From contig JAHBXD010000003.1 of assembly GCA_019636695.1 (NCBI GenBank), forward strand, positions 369,410-433,409: a DNA stretch of 64,000 nucleotides. The letters run 5' to 3'. The notes beneath the pieces were generated by a model, which did no database searches, had not been told where the DNA came from, and saw only the letters and a program-made list of their open reading frames with translations. Of this stretch, positions 25,126 to 36,033 are shown piece by piece. The number at the start of each line of letters is the position of its first letter. The first letter of the stretch is position 1. This DNA comes from Phycisphaeraceae bacterium. GTDB taxonomy: Bacteria > Planctomycetota > Phycisphaerae > Phycisphaerales > UBA1924. The translations under genes and the position numbers were made by a program.

Positions 25126-25743
25126 CTAAGCCCCCGCCTTGCGGGCCGACTCGACCACGGCGCGAGCAAGTTCGGCGATGCTGCGATGCGGCACCGTGAT
25201 GACCGTGTCGCCTCGGTAGTTCTCCGAAACACGGTGATCCAACTGCGTGCCGCCCCAAAGCACCGTGCGGTCGGCCCACTTCACATCGGCCGAGGCATTT
25301 GCCAACGAGCGCGCTAACGTGCCGTCGACCAACCGAAGATCGATCCGCCCGCTGACAAGCGTTCGCAGTTCTTCTCGGTAGGTCGGCGATCCGCCGACCA
25401 CGCACAGACGCCGCCACGAGCACACGCGGCAGGCCTGCACCATTTCGTCGATCGCGGTCTGGTTCGGGCTGCCGCCGCACAACTCGCACCACTGCTGCTC
25501 GTGGGCGCGCACCACCTCGCGTCCCTGGCTGTGTTCGCGTGCTTTGGCCTGGCAATCGCCCCGGGCGCACACCCGCATGAACCGGCTCGCAAACAACGAA
25601 GCTACCCGGTCGCGCTTGTCAAGGCTGATTCGAGGCTTTGCGGGGCGGCTGAGTCCGGCTTCTTGCAGCGCCCGTTCATAGGGTGCGGCATCGCCCCCGT
25701 AGCCGAGTTGTGCGAAGAGGAGGCTTTTCTCGATGTCGGGCAT
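25126..25743 (-). CDS. Cysteine-rich protein of unknown function (DUF2325-like C-terminus)
   Basis: 205 residues. The central part has paired Cys (WCELCGG...ACRVCSWRRLC), likely a zinc site. After that, CVVGGSPTYREELRTLVSGRIDLRLVDGTLARSLANASADVKWADRTVLWGGTQLDH resembles DUF2325, a small Rossmann-like domain of unknown role; this is a weak match by eye. Two ACTATGCAT repeats lie 25-44 bp before its ATG and may be its operator. It shares a 243-bp spacer with the divergent PAS-LuxR gene. Confidence 0.5.
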   Translation of the reverse strand: MPDIEKSLLFAQLGYGGDAAPYERALQEAGLSRPAKPRISLDKRDRVASLFASRFMRVCARGDCQAKAREHSQGREVVRAHEQQWCELCGGSPNQTAIDEMVQACRVCSWRRLCVVGGSPTYREELRTLVSGRIDLRLVDGTLARSLANASADVKWADRTVLWGGTQLDHRVSENYRGDTVITVPHRSIAELARAVVESARKAGA

Positions 25744-25767
25744 GGTTCGTCCGGGTGGGCGATCGAA

Positions 25768-25787
25768 CTATGCATAACTATGCATGC
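25768..25787. promoter_or_regulatory. Tandem ACTATGCAT sites, 10-bp period
   Basis: ACTATGCATA (25768-25777) is followed at once by ACTATGCATG (25778-25787), each containing the palindrome ATGCAT. The one-turn spacing places both on the same face of the helix. The site is just before the start of the minus-strand gene at 25743. Confidence 0.5.
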
Positions 25788-25840
25788 GGTGATTATTCGG
25801 TAGTCGTCCCAAGGTATCTCAGGACGGGATCGTAGGGCAA

Positions 25841-25859
25841 TTTGCCCATTCTGGGCAAA
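25841..25859. promoter_or_regulatory. 19-bp inverted repeat upstream of the PAS-LuxR gene
   Basis: TTTGCCCA (25841-25848) and TGGGCAAA (25852-25859) form a perfect palindrome with a 3-bp centre. It is 127 bp before the PAS-LuxR ATG. It could be an operator for a dimeric regulator, possibly self-regulation. Confidence 0.5.
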
Positions 25860-25986
25860 ACTCGGCAGATCAGACGAGCCTTGGGGAGGGAATGACCGTA
25901 TGAATATGCTGTAAAGGACGCCGCCGCGTTGTGATTGTCGCGCGGAAAGGCAAGGTGATCGCGCGAAATCTTCAGGAAGGAACCTC

Positions 25987-26727
25987 ATGATGAGTTCCAT
26001 AGCTGTGGGTGTGCCTCTGCACAACGGAATGAGCCTCGAACGCAATCCCAAAACCTCGTTGATGCATCCCGGCGTCGGATATGCCGTCTTTGATGCCCAA
26101 GGGTCGATCGTTCGTCTGAATGATCGGGCCGCCAGGATCCTTTTCGGCGAGGGCGCAACACACGAGCAGTTTATCGGCCTTGCCTTGGCCGACCTCTTCC
26201 CCGATGACTGGGTTCGCGACCGGACCGACGCGATTCGTCGCGTGCAGACCTCGGGCAAGCCGTTGCTCTTCCGCTCGATCTGCAGCGGGGTGCAGTACAT
26301 CACCTGGCTGATTCCTGGCGCGGCCGAGGACGGCCCGGACGGAAGCGTCGTCGCGATCATGCAGCAGGTCGCCGGCAGCGACCCTATTCGCGACCTTGGG
26401 CTTCAGGATGTTCCGCTGGTCGAGGGCGAAGTGGTCGATCTCGGCCCGCTTCACACCCTGACCCCGCGCGAAGTCGAGGTGCTCGCCCTCCTCGGCGAAG
26501 GCATGTCGATGAAAGAGATCAGCCAGGAACTCGGCTGCTCACTCAAGACCGCCGAAAAGCACCGCGGAGCTCTGGGCGCCAAACTCGGACTTGACGACCG
26601 TGTCAAACTCGCCCGAATGGCCACGTTCGCCGGCCTGACCAGGCGCGATGCACGCCGCAGACGCGTCGTCGTCACTCCGCCCGAGATCGTCGTCAAGCGC
26701 TCAACGGTCAACGTCGGCAACAACTGA
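25987..26727 (+). CDS. PAS-domain LuxR-type transcription regulator
   Basis: 246 residues; AGGAAGGAA lies close before the ATGATG start. Residues about 28-125 are PAS-like (GVGYAVFDAQGSIVRLNDRAARILFG...LADLFPDDW). A LuxR helix-turn-helix covers about 155-215 (LTPREVEVLALLGEGMSMKEISQELGCSLKTAEKHR). There is no receiver domain, so the signal is probably a small ligand or redox state sensed by the PAS. It ends with a basic tail. Monocistronic, with a terminator. Confidence 0.88.
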   Translation: MMSSIAVGVPLHNGMSLERNPKTSLMHPGVGYAVFDAQGSIVRLNDRAARILFGEGATHEQFIGLALADLFPDDWVRDRTDAIRRVQTSGKPLLFRSICSGVQYITWLIPGAAEDGPDGSVVAIMQQVAGSDPIRDLGLQDVPLVEGEVVDLGPLHTLTPREVEVLALLGEGMSMKEISQELGCSLKTAEKHRGALGAKLGLDDRVKLARMATFAGLTRRDARRRRVVVTPPEIVVKRSTVNVGNN

Positions 26728-26786
26728 TGCCGCTCGCCGCCGCAAATTCGGCCGCGGCGATCCCAAGAAAGCAGTGAGCCTGACAG

Positions 26787-26824
26787 GGGGCCGCCCGATA
26801 TGATGTTCGGACGGCCCCTTTTCT
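26787..26824 (+). terminator. Rho-independent terminator after the PAS-LuxR gene
   Basis: GGGGCCG-C-CCGA (26787-26798) pairs with TCGG-A-CGGCCCC (26807-26818), followed by TTTTCT. Confidence 0.85.
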
Positions 26825-26885
26825 CGTACCAGTGCCCGTCGCGGTACGTTGTCCCGGTTGCCCGTCACGGTGCGGAGACGCCCTC

Positions 26886-27632
26886 ATGGCCTTTCGTCAG
26901 AAACTCGCCTGCAACGTTTCTCCGATACTTCTGAGACTGCTGCTCGCGCTGGTGTTCCTGTGGGCAGGGCTGGGCAAGGTCGTTGAAAAAGACTTCGAGG
27001 TCACATCCGAGAACGCCCGGACGCTTGTCGATTGGGGCGTCGTGAGCGAAGACGATGTGCGCCATCTTCTTCCCCCGAGTGCCATGGGGGCCGGCCCGTC
27101 GATCATCCTGGCGCAAGACACCGATGCGCCGCCGGCGACTGGCAAACCGGTCAAAGTGCAACGTCTCTATTCGATGTCCGTCATGTTGCGCACCGTATCC
27201 TCACCCGGCAAGTTCCCCGACGATCACGACCGCGCCGGGCAGGACAAAATGCCCCTCGCCCCGGCGTTTGCCGGCAAAGACAAGACCCCGATCTATCTCG
27301 CCTGGGCCGTCGCCCTTACTGAGATCTTCGCCGGGGGGTTCATGCTCCTGGGCTTCCTCACGCGCATCAGCGCCCTCGGCCTCGTGGGCGTCATGCTCGG
27401 AGCCGTCTGGCTGACGGAGATCGGGCCTGCGATCCAGAGCGGCAGCACCATGCTCGGGTTCCTCCCCAAGCGCGACATGTTCAGCGGAGTCTGGATGCAA
27501 CTGTTCTTCCAGCTCTCGATGCTCTTGGGCGCGTTAGCCGTCTTCTTTTCCGGCCCCGGGGCCTTGTCGCTCGATCGCCTGCTCTTTGGTGGGGGGCGCC
27601 CCGTGACATCCGGCGATGCCAAGGGCGAGTGA
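26886..27632 (+). CDS. DoxX-family membrane protein
   Basis: 248 residues from the ATG at 26886. It has a first helix LLRLLLALVFLWAGLGKV, where the F-x-x-AGxGK pattern is typical of DoxX, and later helices LTEIFAGGFMLLGFLTRISALGLVGVMLG and LFFQLSMLLGALAVFFSGPGALSLDRL. A soluble insertion of about 90 residues separates helix 1 from helix 2, longer than in standard DoxX proteins. Function is unclear; relatives are tied to terminal oxidases or thiosulfate oxidation. Confidence 0.8.
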   Translation: MAFRQKLACNVSPILLRLLLALVFLWAGLGKVVEKDFEVTSENARTLVDWGVVSEDDVRHLLPPSAMGAGPSIILAQDTDAPPATGKPVKVQRLYSMSVMLRTVSSPGKFPDDHDRAGQDKMPLAPAFAGKDKTPIYLAWAVALTEIFAGGFMLLGFLTRISALGLVGVMLGAVWLTEIGPAIQSGSTMLGFLPKRDMFSGVWMQLFFQLSMLLGALAVFFSGPGALSLDRLLFGGGRPVTSGDAKGE

Positions 27633-27697
27633 CAGCGCGCGGCCATCATCGCGCTCGCGAACAAACACGCACGCCCACCGGATGATCCGTGGCCGAA

Positions 27698-27958
27698 TTA
27701 CTTCTGGTAGTACGCCAGGTTGATCTGGATGTACTGGTTCCACTCTTCCGGAAGATCATCTTCCTGGAAAATCGCCTTCACCGGACACTCATCCACGCAC
27801 AACCCGCAATCGATGCACGTATCCGGATCGATGTACAACTGCTCGGTCTTCTCGAAGTCCGGATCGTTCTTCGTCGGGTGAATGCAATCCACCGGGCACA
27901 CTTCAACGCACGAAGTGTCCTTGGTGCCGATGCAGGGTTGAGCAATTATGTGCGGCAT
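27698..27958 (-). CDS. fdxA: Seven-iron ferredoxin ([3Fe-4S][4Fe-4S])
   Basis: 86 residues. The first cluster region reads C9-x7-C17-x3-C21-P with C25; position 12, normally a Cys in 8Fe ferredoxins, is Thr, so this site is expected to carry [3Fe-4S]. The second region C48-x2-C51-x2-C54-x3-C58-P is the classic motif that shares ligands across both clusters. The C-terminal tail EDDLPEEWNQYIQINLAYYQ is typical of FdxA. It is a soluble low-potential electron carrier; its partner enzyme is not in the neighbourhood. Confidence 0.93.
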   Translation of the reverse strand: MPHIIAQPCIGTKDTSCVEVCPVDCIHPTKNDPDFEKTEQLYIDPDTCIDCGLCVDECPVKAIFQEDDLPEEWNQYIQINLAYYQK

Positions 27959-28015
27959 AGCGTGCGTTCCCTCGACGCGTGGTCGAACCCAAGCGTAGGA
28001 CTCCGACCAACGACG

Positions 28016-28582
28016 TTACATCCCCGAACCCAGCCCCAGCCCGAATTCGCCCGGCTCCAGGCCCTGATCCAGAAACGCCTCCCCCTCGCCACCCGGTTCC
28101 ACGCCCCTCAGGTGATCCGACTGCACCTCGCTCCGGGCGACGTCAAACCTCCATCCGTGCGTGCCCGCTCCTGCCGCGACACCATTGATGCGCACCGTCG
28201 CCCGCTTGTTGAGCGGGTTGATCGGGATCGTCCTCAGGTATGGCCCGTATAACCCTGCGGCGGTCACCAGCCCGTCGGCGTTGGTGTTCTGTGTCAAGCG
28301 CTGCCCGAATCGATCGCCGGAAGAATCGATCGCGCCGTCGGCCCCATGCGCCGGGGTCCGCCCCTCGTGCTCCGCCCGATAACGCTCTACCGATTCCTGC
28401 ATCACCCGAAGGCTTGCAACAAGCGCGGCCGCCCGCGCCCTCTGTGCCCGCCCTTCCATTCGAGGTACGGCGATCGCGGCGATGATCCCCAGGATCGCCA
28501 GCACCATTACCAGTTCGATCAGTGAAAACCCGCATCTGCGGGCTCTCCCTGACCAACGAACTGCCCAGGCTCCGGTTGCCAT
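28016..28582 (-). CDS. GspG-like pseudopilin
   Basis: 188 residues. A short basic leader is followed by CGFSLIELVMVLAILGIIAAIAVPRM, the class III prepilin signal (cut before Phe) and hydrophobic helix. The soluble part has the GspG-like helix RAAALVASLRVMQESVERYRAEH and a closing YGPYLRTIPINPLN segment, where pseudopilins of this type have P-x-x-P-x-NP. No other secretion gene is near, so it may be a scattered component of a type II secretion or pilus system. The start codon is not backed by a clear ribosome binding site. Confidence 0.82.
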   Translation of the reverse strand: MATGAWAVRWSGRARRCGFSLIELVMVLAILGIIAAIAVPRMEGRAQRARAAALVASLRVMQESVERYRAEHEGRTPAHGADGAIDSSGDRFGQRLTQNTNADGLVTAAGLYGPYLRTIPINPLNKRATVRINGVAAGAGTHGWRFDVARSEVQSDHLRGVEPGGEGEAFLDQGLEPGEFGLGLGSGM

Positions 28583-28765
28583 GCTGGAGATGTCATCGAC
28601 GCTTTCGCCCCGGGGCTTTTCTGGGGGGTTGACCCGCCCCTCGCCACGCAGTGGCTCCGAATCCGGTGCGTGAAGATCCTCGAAGCCCGACGAGTGTCTA
28701 TCCGCTTTGACATTGATCGATCGCCACGCCTCGTGATCTCGTCATGCAAGCCGACTCGAAGGCTG

Positions 28766-29245
28766 ATGACGCAACTTTGGCTGCCGCACCCCCCTGAACA
28801 GGTATTCCCATTTTTCGCTGACGCGGCCAATCTTCAGGCGATCACCCCACCTTGGCTCAATTTTCAGATCCTCTCGCCCATGCCGATCACAATGGCCGAG
28901 GGCACGCTGATTGATTACCGCCTGCGCCTTCGGGGAATCCCTATTCGTTGGAGAACCCGCATCGCCGCGTGGGAACCTCCGTGCCGCTTTGTGGACATGC
29001 AAGTCCGCGGCCCATATCGGCTCTGGCACCACGAGCACACTTTTACCCCCCTTGATGGGGGAGTCTTATGCCGCGATGTGGTCCATTACCGGCATGCCGG
29101 TGGGCGACTGCTCGAATCGCGGTTCATTCGCCCGGACCTGACGCGCATCTTTACCTACCGGCAGAGTCGGCTTGCCGACATCTTCCGAGGCGAAGCGATC
29201 GGGTATGCTGGCACCCATGCGCCTGATCCGACCCTTCCGAGATAG
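28766..29245 (+). CDS. SRPBCC-fold protein (polyketide cyclase/dehydrase-like)
   Basis: 159 residues from the ATG at 28766, with GAAGG upstream; the frame is open from a GTG at 28670. The segments LPHPPEQVFPFFADAANLQAITPPWLNFQI, IDYRLRLRGIPIRWRTRI and HEHTFTPLDGGVLCRDVVHYR match the SRPBCC ligand-binding family often annotated as CDP-paratose epimerase-associated or cyclase-like. The ligand is unknown. Its 3' end overlaps the next gene by 29 bp. Confidence 0.8.
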   Translation: MTQLWLPHPPEQVFPFFADAANLQAITPPWLNFQILSPMPITMAEGTLIDYRLRLRGIPIRWRTRIAAWEPPCRFVDMQVRGPYRLWHHEHTFTPLDGGVLCRDVVHYRHAGGRLLESRFIRPDLTRIFTYRQSRLADIFRGEAIGYAGTHAPDPTLPR

Positions 29246-29564
29246 CGTCACCCGAGGGCGACTCGCTGCGTGCGTGTTCGTCGCAGGGTCAGTCTTGCTC
29301 TTGACCGCATGCGGAGGCGGGGTCACCCCTGAGAACTTCGAGCGTCTGGAGGTCGGCATGACGCTTCAGGACGTTGAAGCGATTCTGGGTAAGGGCGAGC
29401 AGGACATTGTCTCCGGCAAGAGCATTGACTCGAGCGGCCTGGTTGACGACACGAGCAGCGCGCGGGCGGACCAGCAGACTTGGGTCTGGCGTGATGGCCA
29501 GAAGAGCATCGTCGTGACGATCGTCAACGGCAAAGTGCATTCCAAATCCAAACGCGGCATGTAG
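29217..29564 (+). CDS. BamE/SmpA-like lipoprotein
   Basis: 115 residues from the ATG at 29217 (another at 29205). Signal and lipobox LLLTAC are at about residues 18-31. The mature protein starts GGGVTPENFERLEVGMTLQDVEAILGKGE, the GM-x3-DV-x3-LG pattern of SmpA/OmlA/BamE domains, and ends TWVWRDGQKSIVVTIVNGKVHSKSKRGM. Such small lipoproteins stabilise the outer membrane or help the BAM complex. It starts inside the end of the SRPBCC gene, so translation may be coupled. Confidence 0.85.
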   Translation: MRLIRPFRDSVTRGRLAACVFVAGSVLLLTACGGGVTPENFERLEVGMTLQDVEAILGKGEQDIVSGKSIDSSGLVDDTSSARADQQTWVWRDGQKSIVVTIVNGKVHSKSKRGM

Positions 29565-29571
29565 GTCCGAG

Positions 29572-29605
29572 AAAAAAGCCCCGACGTTCGACCGTCGAAC
29601 GTCGG
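29572..29605 (-). terminator. Rho-independent terminator downstream of bioY
   Basis: On the minus strand a perfect 11-bp stem (29605-29595 with 29591-29581, CGG loop) is followed by GGGGC and six T. It is oriented for bioY, 121 bp past its stop, and probably also blocks transcription of the BamE-like gene on the plus strand. Confidence 0.85.
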
Positions 29606-29725
29606 AGCCTGGGGGACGTGCAGGCGCCGCTTTCGCGACGCCACGACTGCAAAACACCAGGCTCGGCCGGGCTATTCCCGAAATCATGCTCTCGATTTGC
29701 CGGTTCGGGACGAGTGCCGGCGCCC

Positions 29726-30301
29726 TCACCATCCGTGCCGGCGCGCCAACCGTGCAAGCGGCGCCCCGGCGATGGCGGCCAAGCCGCACTTGATGAACGT
29801 ACCGGGAACAAACACCCACAAGGCGTTGGTCAAGGTCACTTCCCAACTCAGCCCGGTGACCACCTTGTACCAAGGAACCCCGAAAGCGAAGATCACAGCA
29901 TGCCCGACAAGTCCGAGCATGAACACGTTGGCCCAACCCAGACGCCGGCAGCGACGAACAAGACCGCCCACCAGCCACGCCGCGACCACAAAGCCGATCA
30001 GGAACCCCCCGGTCTGACCGTAGACGTGCGCCCATCCGCCTGACTGTGCGGAGAACACAGGAAACCCGACCACCCCCAGAGCAAGGTAAAGCCCCAGACT
30101 GGCGATCCCTAAACGGGGGCCGAGCGTCGTGGCAACGAGCACGACCGCGAGGGTCTGAAGCGTCATCGGCACCCCCCCAGGCAGGGGGATGCTGATCTGT
30201 GCTGCGAGCGCCACGGCCAGTGCGCCGCTCACGACGGCAAGGGCTTTGAGCGAGCGGGTGATTTCCATCGGCCTTACGGCGGTTGTGGCGGGAAGCAGCA
30301 T
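29726..30301 (-). CDS. bioY: BioY-family biotin transporter S component
   Basis: 191 residues from the ATG at 30301, with GGAG about ten bases before it; an internal ATG at 30268 is possible. Five or six helices with family segments ISIPLPGGVPMTLQTLAVVLVATTLGPRLG, YLALGVVGFPVFS, GGWAHVYGQTGGFLIGFVVAAWL and the closing FVPGTFIKCGLAAI. BioY binds biotin in ECF-type uptake. No EcfA/EcfT genes are adjacent, so it either works alone or uses a shared module elsewhere. Confidence 0.92.
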   Translation of the reverse strand: MLLPATTAVRPMEITRSLKALAVVSGALAVALAAQISIPLPGGVPMTLQTLAVVLVATTLGPRLGIASLGLYLALGVVGFPVFSAQSGGWAHVYGQTGGFLIGFVVAAWLVGGLVRRCRRLGWANVFMLGLVGHAVIFAFGVPWYKVVTGLSWEVTLTNALWVFVPGTFIKCGLAAIAGAPLARLARRHGW

Positions 30302-30463
30302 GCGGCACTCTCCGGAAAAGCCGGTGTCAGGATAGAGAGCACCGGCGTTTGATGCCAACCCGGGCGCGAGATTCGCGTGTGACCTCATCCAAAAAGGTGA
30401 ATCCGAACATGCCGGATGACCGAAGCGCGATGAGTGGGCAGGGAAGTGCCGGAAGGAACGTCC

Positions 30464-31570
30464 GTGGTCAAGCATCCAACGAGTGCGTTTGCGGCGGAGT
30501 TCATTCGCGCGAGCGCGAAGGCCATGGCAATCGCGACGTATGACGGCATGACGCAGACAGATCAAAGCCTGCAATCGCGGTGGGGGCAGGGGGCGAATCT
30601 CTGGTGGCGGGTGCACATCGAGTCGATTCTGGAACACCTGGCCGCAGCGGTCTCATCGGACGAGCCTGGAATCATGCTCGCGCACCTCACGTGGACTCGA
30701 GATGTGATGGAAGCGCGCGGCCTTGGTCAGAAGGATCAGGAACTCTGCCTGAACACACTTGCACGGGTGCTGGCCGACACCATGCGTGATATCGCCGGGG
30801 GTGCGGCAACTCGCATGTTTGATGAGGCTCGATCCGCGTGCTCCGCGGCGACCGCATCGGATTTGCACACCCCTCGCATAGACCCGCAGACACCGCTCGG
30901 ACGCATCGCCGGCGAGTACTTGATCGCGGTGCTCGAGGGGCGACCTGATGACGCTGCGGATCTGATTCTCTCGCAAGTGCAACGCGGCGTCTCGCCTGCC
31001 GACCTTTATCTGCGTGTGCTGACGCCGGCGCAAGAAGAAGTCGGGCGCATGTGGGCCGTTGGTGATCTGCACGTCGGCGAAGAGCACGTGATCAGCAATG
31101 TCACCAGCCAGGTGCTTGCACGGCTTTCCGCGCTCATCAGCCGCCAGGGACGACGCACAGGGAGGCGGGTGCTGGCTTCGGCAGTGCAGGGCAACACCCA
31201 CGAGATCGGCATCCGGATAGTCGCGGACTTCTTTGAGATGGCAGGGTGGACGTGTGTATATCTCGGGGCGGATACCCCGATTGATGACCTGGTCCGTTCG
31301 GCTCAGGATTTTCAAGTCGATCTGGTTGCGCTTTCGGTGGGCATGGCGCCGCAGATCGAAGCCTGCCGCGAGTCCATCGCCCACCTGCGGCACACCCCGG
31401 ATACTTCGACCCTGCCTGTGATCGTGGGCGGTCGCCCGTTTGCAAGCTCGGGCGACCTATGGAAAAAAATCGGGGCTGATGCCTATGCGCGAAGCCCCGA
31501 CGAGGCGGTCACCCTCGGAGAGAGACTGCTTTCCAATCACCGTGTGAATGGCACTTCGCACCCATCATAA
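30464..31570 (+). CDS. Cobalamin-binding sensor-like protein (CarH/LitR-type B12 module without HTH)
   Basis: 368 residues from a GTG at 30464, chosen because GGAAGG is seven bases upstream. Residues 1-130 are a helical N-terminal region of unknown family. About 140-235 match the helical cap of B12 domains, including W197-x9-E207-H208 in MWAVGDLHVGEEH, the Wx9EH signature of the CarH/LitR photoreceptors. About 236-365 form the Rossmann-like B12 domain: NTHEIG (H246 as probable lower ligand), YLGADTPIDDLV, LSVGMAPQ, VIVGGRPF. The residue after the signature Trp is Ala, not the His that in Thermus CarH ligates cobalamin after light exposure. There is no DNA-binding domain. The LysR gene follows after 9 bp. 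Confidence 0.82.
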   Translation: MVKHPTSAFAAEFIRASAKAMAIATYDGMTQTDQSLQSRWGQGANLWWRVHIESILEHLAAAVSSDEPGIMLAHLTWTRDVMEARGLGQKDQELCLNTLARVLADTMRDIAGGAATRMFDEARSACSAATASDLHTPRIDPQTPLGRIAGEYLIAVLEGRPDDAADLILSQVQRGVSPADLYLRVLTPAQEEVGRMWAVGDLHVGEEHVISNVTSQVLARLSALISRQGRRTGRRVLASAVQGNTHEIGIRIVADFFEMAGWTCVYLGADTPIDDLVRSAQDFQVDLVALSVGMAPQIEACRESIAHLRHTPDTSTLPVIVGGRPFASSGDLWKKIGADAYARSPDEAVTLGERLLSNHRVNGTSHPS

Positions 31571-31579
31571 ACTTTGGTG

Positions 31580-32464
31580 ATGGAACTGACCCCGCTTCGC
31601 TACTTCGTCATCATCGCCGAGACCGGTCACATGACCCGTGCCGCACGAACGATCGGCGTGACGCAGCCGGCCCTCTCGGCCATGCTGAAGAAACTCGAAG
31701 CCGAGGTCAAGAGCGACTTGTTTCACCGCACGGGCAAGGGAGTCGAACTGACCGAAGCCGGGCGCGTGTTTCTGGAATATGCCCGCGACACCATTCGGCG
31801 TGCCGAGGCGGGACTGGCGGCGGTTCGCGAGTTGATGGGCCTGGAGCGCGGATCGATCCGGATCGGTGCAGGGGCGACGGCGACGGGTTTCATTCTTCCC
31901 CGGGTGGTCTCGGTCGTTCGCAGGCAGTTTCCGGGGTTGCGGTTTTTCATCCGCGAGGCCGGATCTCGGGCGGTCGCGGCGGCGGTGTTGAGCGGCGAGC
32001 TTGATCTTGGGCTGGTGACGCTGCCTGTCGAGCACCCCGGAGGCGATGACCTGACGGCTGTGCAGACGATCGAGGATGAATTGCGACTGATCGTGCCCCC
32101 AGGAGAAGGCCTGCGATCTGATGCGGTTGCCGGCACATTTGCATGGCATGATCTGGCAGGCGTTTCGATGGTGGGGTTCGAAGCCGGGAGCGCCGTTCGA
32201 GAAGTCATCGACCGCGCCGCGGCAGGAGCGGGCGTGAGCCTGGATTATGTCATGGAGTTGCGCTCGATCGAGGCGATCAAGCACATGGTCGAAGCAGGGA
32301 TCGGCGCGGGATTTGTGAGCCGCTTTGCGCTTGAGGAAGATGAAGGGCTGACATGTTCGGACGGGCGCATCACCAGGCGGCTGGCGGTCATTCGGCGGCG
32401 GGACCGGGTGCCGAGTGCCGCGGCTGCGGCGTTTGAACGCGAGTTGCTGACGCGGGTGGGGTGA
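31580..32464 (+). CDS. LysR-family transcription regulator
   Basis: 294 residues. The winged helix at the N-terminus reads LRYFVIIAETGHMTRAARTIGVTQPALSAMLKKLEAEVKSDLFHRTGKGVELTEAGRVF. The effector domain from about residue 90 resembles the substrate-binding fold (IRIGAGATATGFILPRVVSVVRRQFPGLRFFIREAGS). It is probably co-transcribed with the B12 protein 9 bp upstream. A GAATCA-N6-TGATTC palindrome lies between it and acnA, so acnA is a candidate target. Confidence 0.92.
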   Translation: MELTPLRYFVIIAETGHMTRAARTIGVTQPALSAMLKKLEAEVKSDLFHRTGKGVELTEAGRVFLEYARDTIRRAEAGLAAVRELMGLERGSIRIGAGATATGFILPRVVSVVRRQFPGLRFFIREAGSRAVAAAVLSGELDLGLVTLPVEHPGGDDLTAVQTIEDELRLIVPPGEGLRSDAVAGTFAWHDLAGVSMVGFEAGSAVREVIDRAAAGAGVSLDYVMELRSIEAIKHMVEAGIGAGFVSRFALEEDEGLTCSDGRITRRLAVIRRRDRVPSAAAAAFERELLTRVG

Positions 32465-32676
32465 GGAAGATTCAGCCCTCGGCCAATCGCGGTGAGACTG
32501 TGTACGTCGTAGTGGTGTGTCTCGAGAACCGACGCCTGTTCATCGAATGCCGCGCCCAGCGAAAACGCCGGCGAGCAGTCGCGGGCGGCAGTGTGCCCCT
32601 TTCATCCACCGAGGCTCCCGAAGGCTTAGCGCAGGGTCAATGGGAATATTATAAATGTTATTGATCTAATCCCTAA

Positions 32677-32694
32677 GAATCATTGACTTGATTC
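32677..32694. promoter_or_regulatory. GAATCA-N6-TGATTC inverted repeat before acnA
   Basis: An 18-bp perfect inverted repeat (GAATCA at 32677-32682, TGATTC at 32689-32694) lies 49 bp before the acnA ATG, in the only AT-rich part of the 279-bp spacer (32640-32705). It is a candidate operator; the spacer holds no convincing gene. Confidence 0.5.
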
Positions 32695-32743
32695 ATGGGT
32701 ATAGCGGGCCGATGCTTCCGGAAGACTCGCAAGGAGATTCGCC

Positions 32744-35518
<2,775 letters not shown>

Positions 35519-35536
35519 CTGACCAGGGAGGCGACC

Positions 35537-36007
35537 GTGACGGATGCCCCTTTCGACGCCCCCGGCTGGCCGGTGGTGACGCCTATCGCCGTTGCCTGGG
35601 GCGACATGGACGCCTTCGGCCATGTCAACAACGCCGTCTACTTCCGCTGGTTCGAGACTTCGCGCATTGCGTGGCTGCACTACATCGGCTGGAACGATCT
35701 GAAAGACACCCACGGCGCCGGAGTGATTCTGCATTCGGTGCAGGCCCGCTTCCGGCGTCCTGTGCGGTTTCCATCGACGCTCGCGGTCGGGACGCGTCTG
35801 GCATCTGTCGAGGACGACCGTTTCACGCTGGCTCACGCCGCGTGGTGTCTGCATGATCGCGCACTGGTCGCGGAAGGATCAGGTATCATCGTGAGCTACG
35901 ACTATCTCCGGGGCCGAAAGACCCCGATTCCCGCGTTTCTCCGCGCGGCGATGCTTCGTACCGCCGAGTTCCCCTCCACCGGCGGCCCGCACGCTGCGAT
36001 ATCTTGA
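35537..36007 (+). CDS. Acyl-CoA thioesterase (hotdog fold, 4HBT-like)
   Basis: 156 residues from a GTG at 35537, with GGGAGG five to six bases upstream. The segment AWGDMDAFGHVNNAVYFRWFETSRIAWL carries the catalytic Asp and the DxxGHVNN pattern of 4-hydroxybenzoyl-CoA thioesterase-like proteins. Further family features are SVQARFRRPVRFPSTLAVGT. The acyl-CoA substrate cannot be told. It is 18 bp after acnA and probably in the same transcript. Confidence 0.88.
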   Translation: MTDAPFDAPGWPVVTPIAVAWGDMDAFGHVNNAVYFRWFETSRIAWLHYIGWNDLKDTHGAGVILHSVQARFRRPVRFPSTLAVGTRLASVEDDRFTLAHAAWCLHDRALVAEGSGIIVSYDYLRGRKTPIPAFLRAAMLRTAEFPSTGGPHAAIS

Positions 36008-36033
36008 ACCTGACGCCCCCTTGGAGACTCACG

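Noticed and set aside
32461..32664. Small plus-strand frame (67 codons) after the LysR gene
   Set aside because: No ribosome binding site, no family, and it runs into the acnA promoter region.
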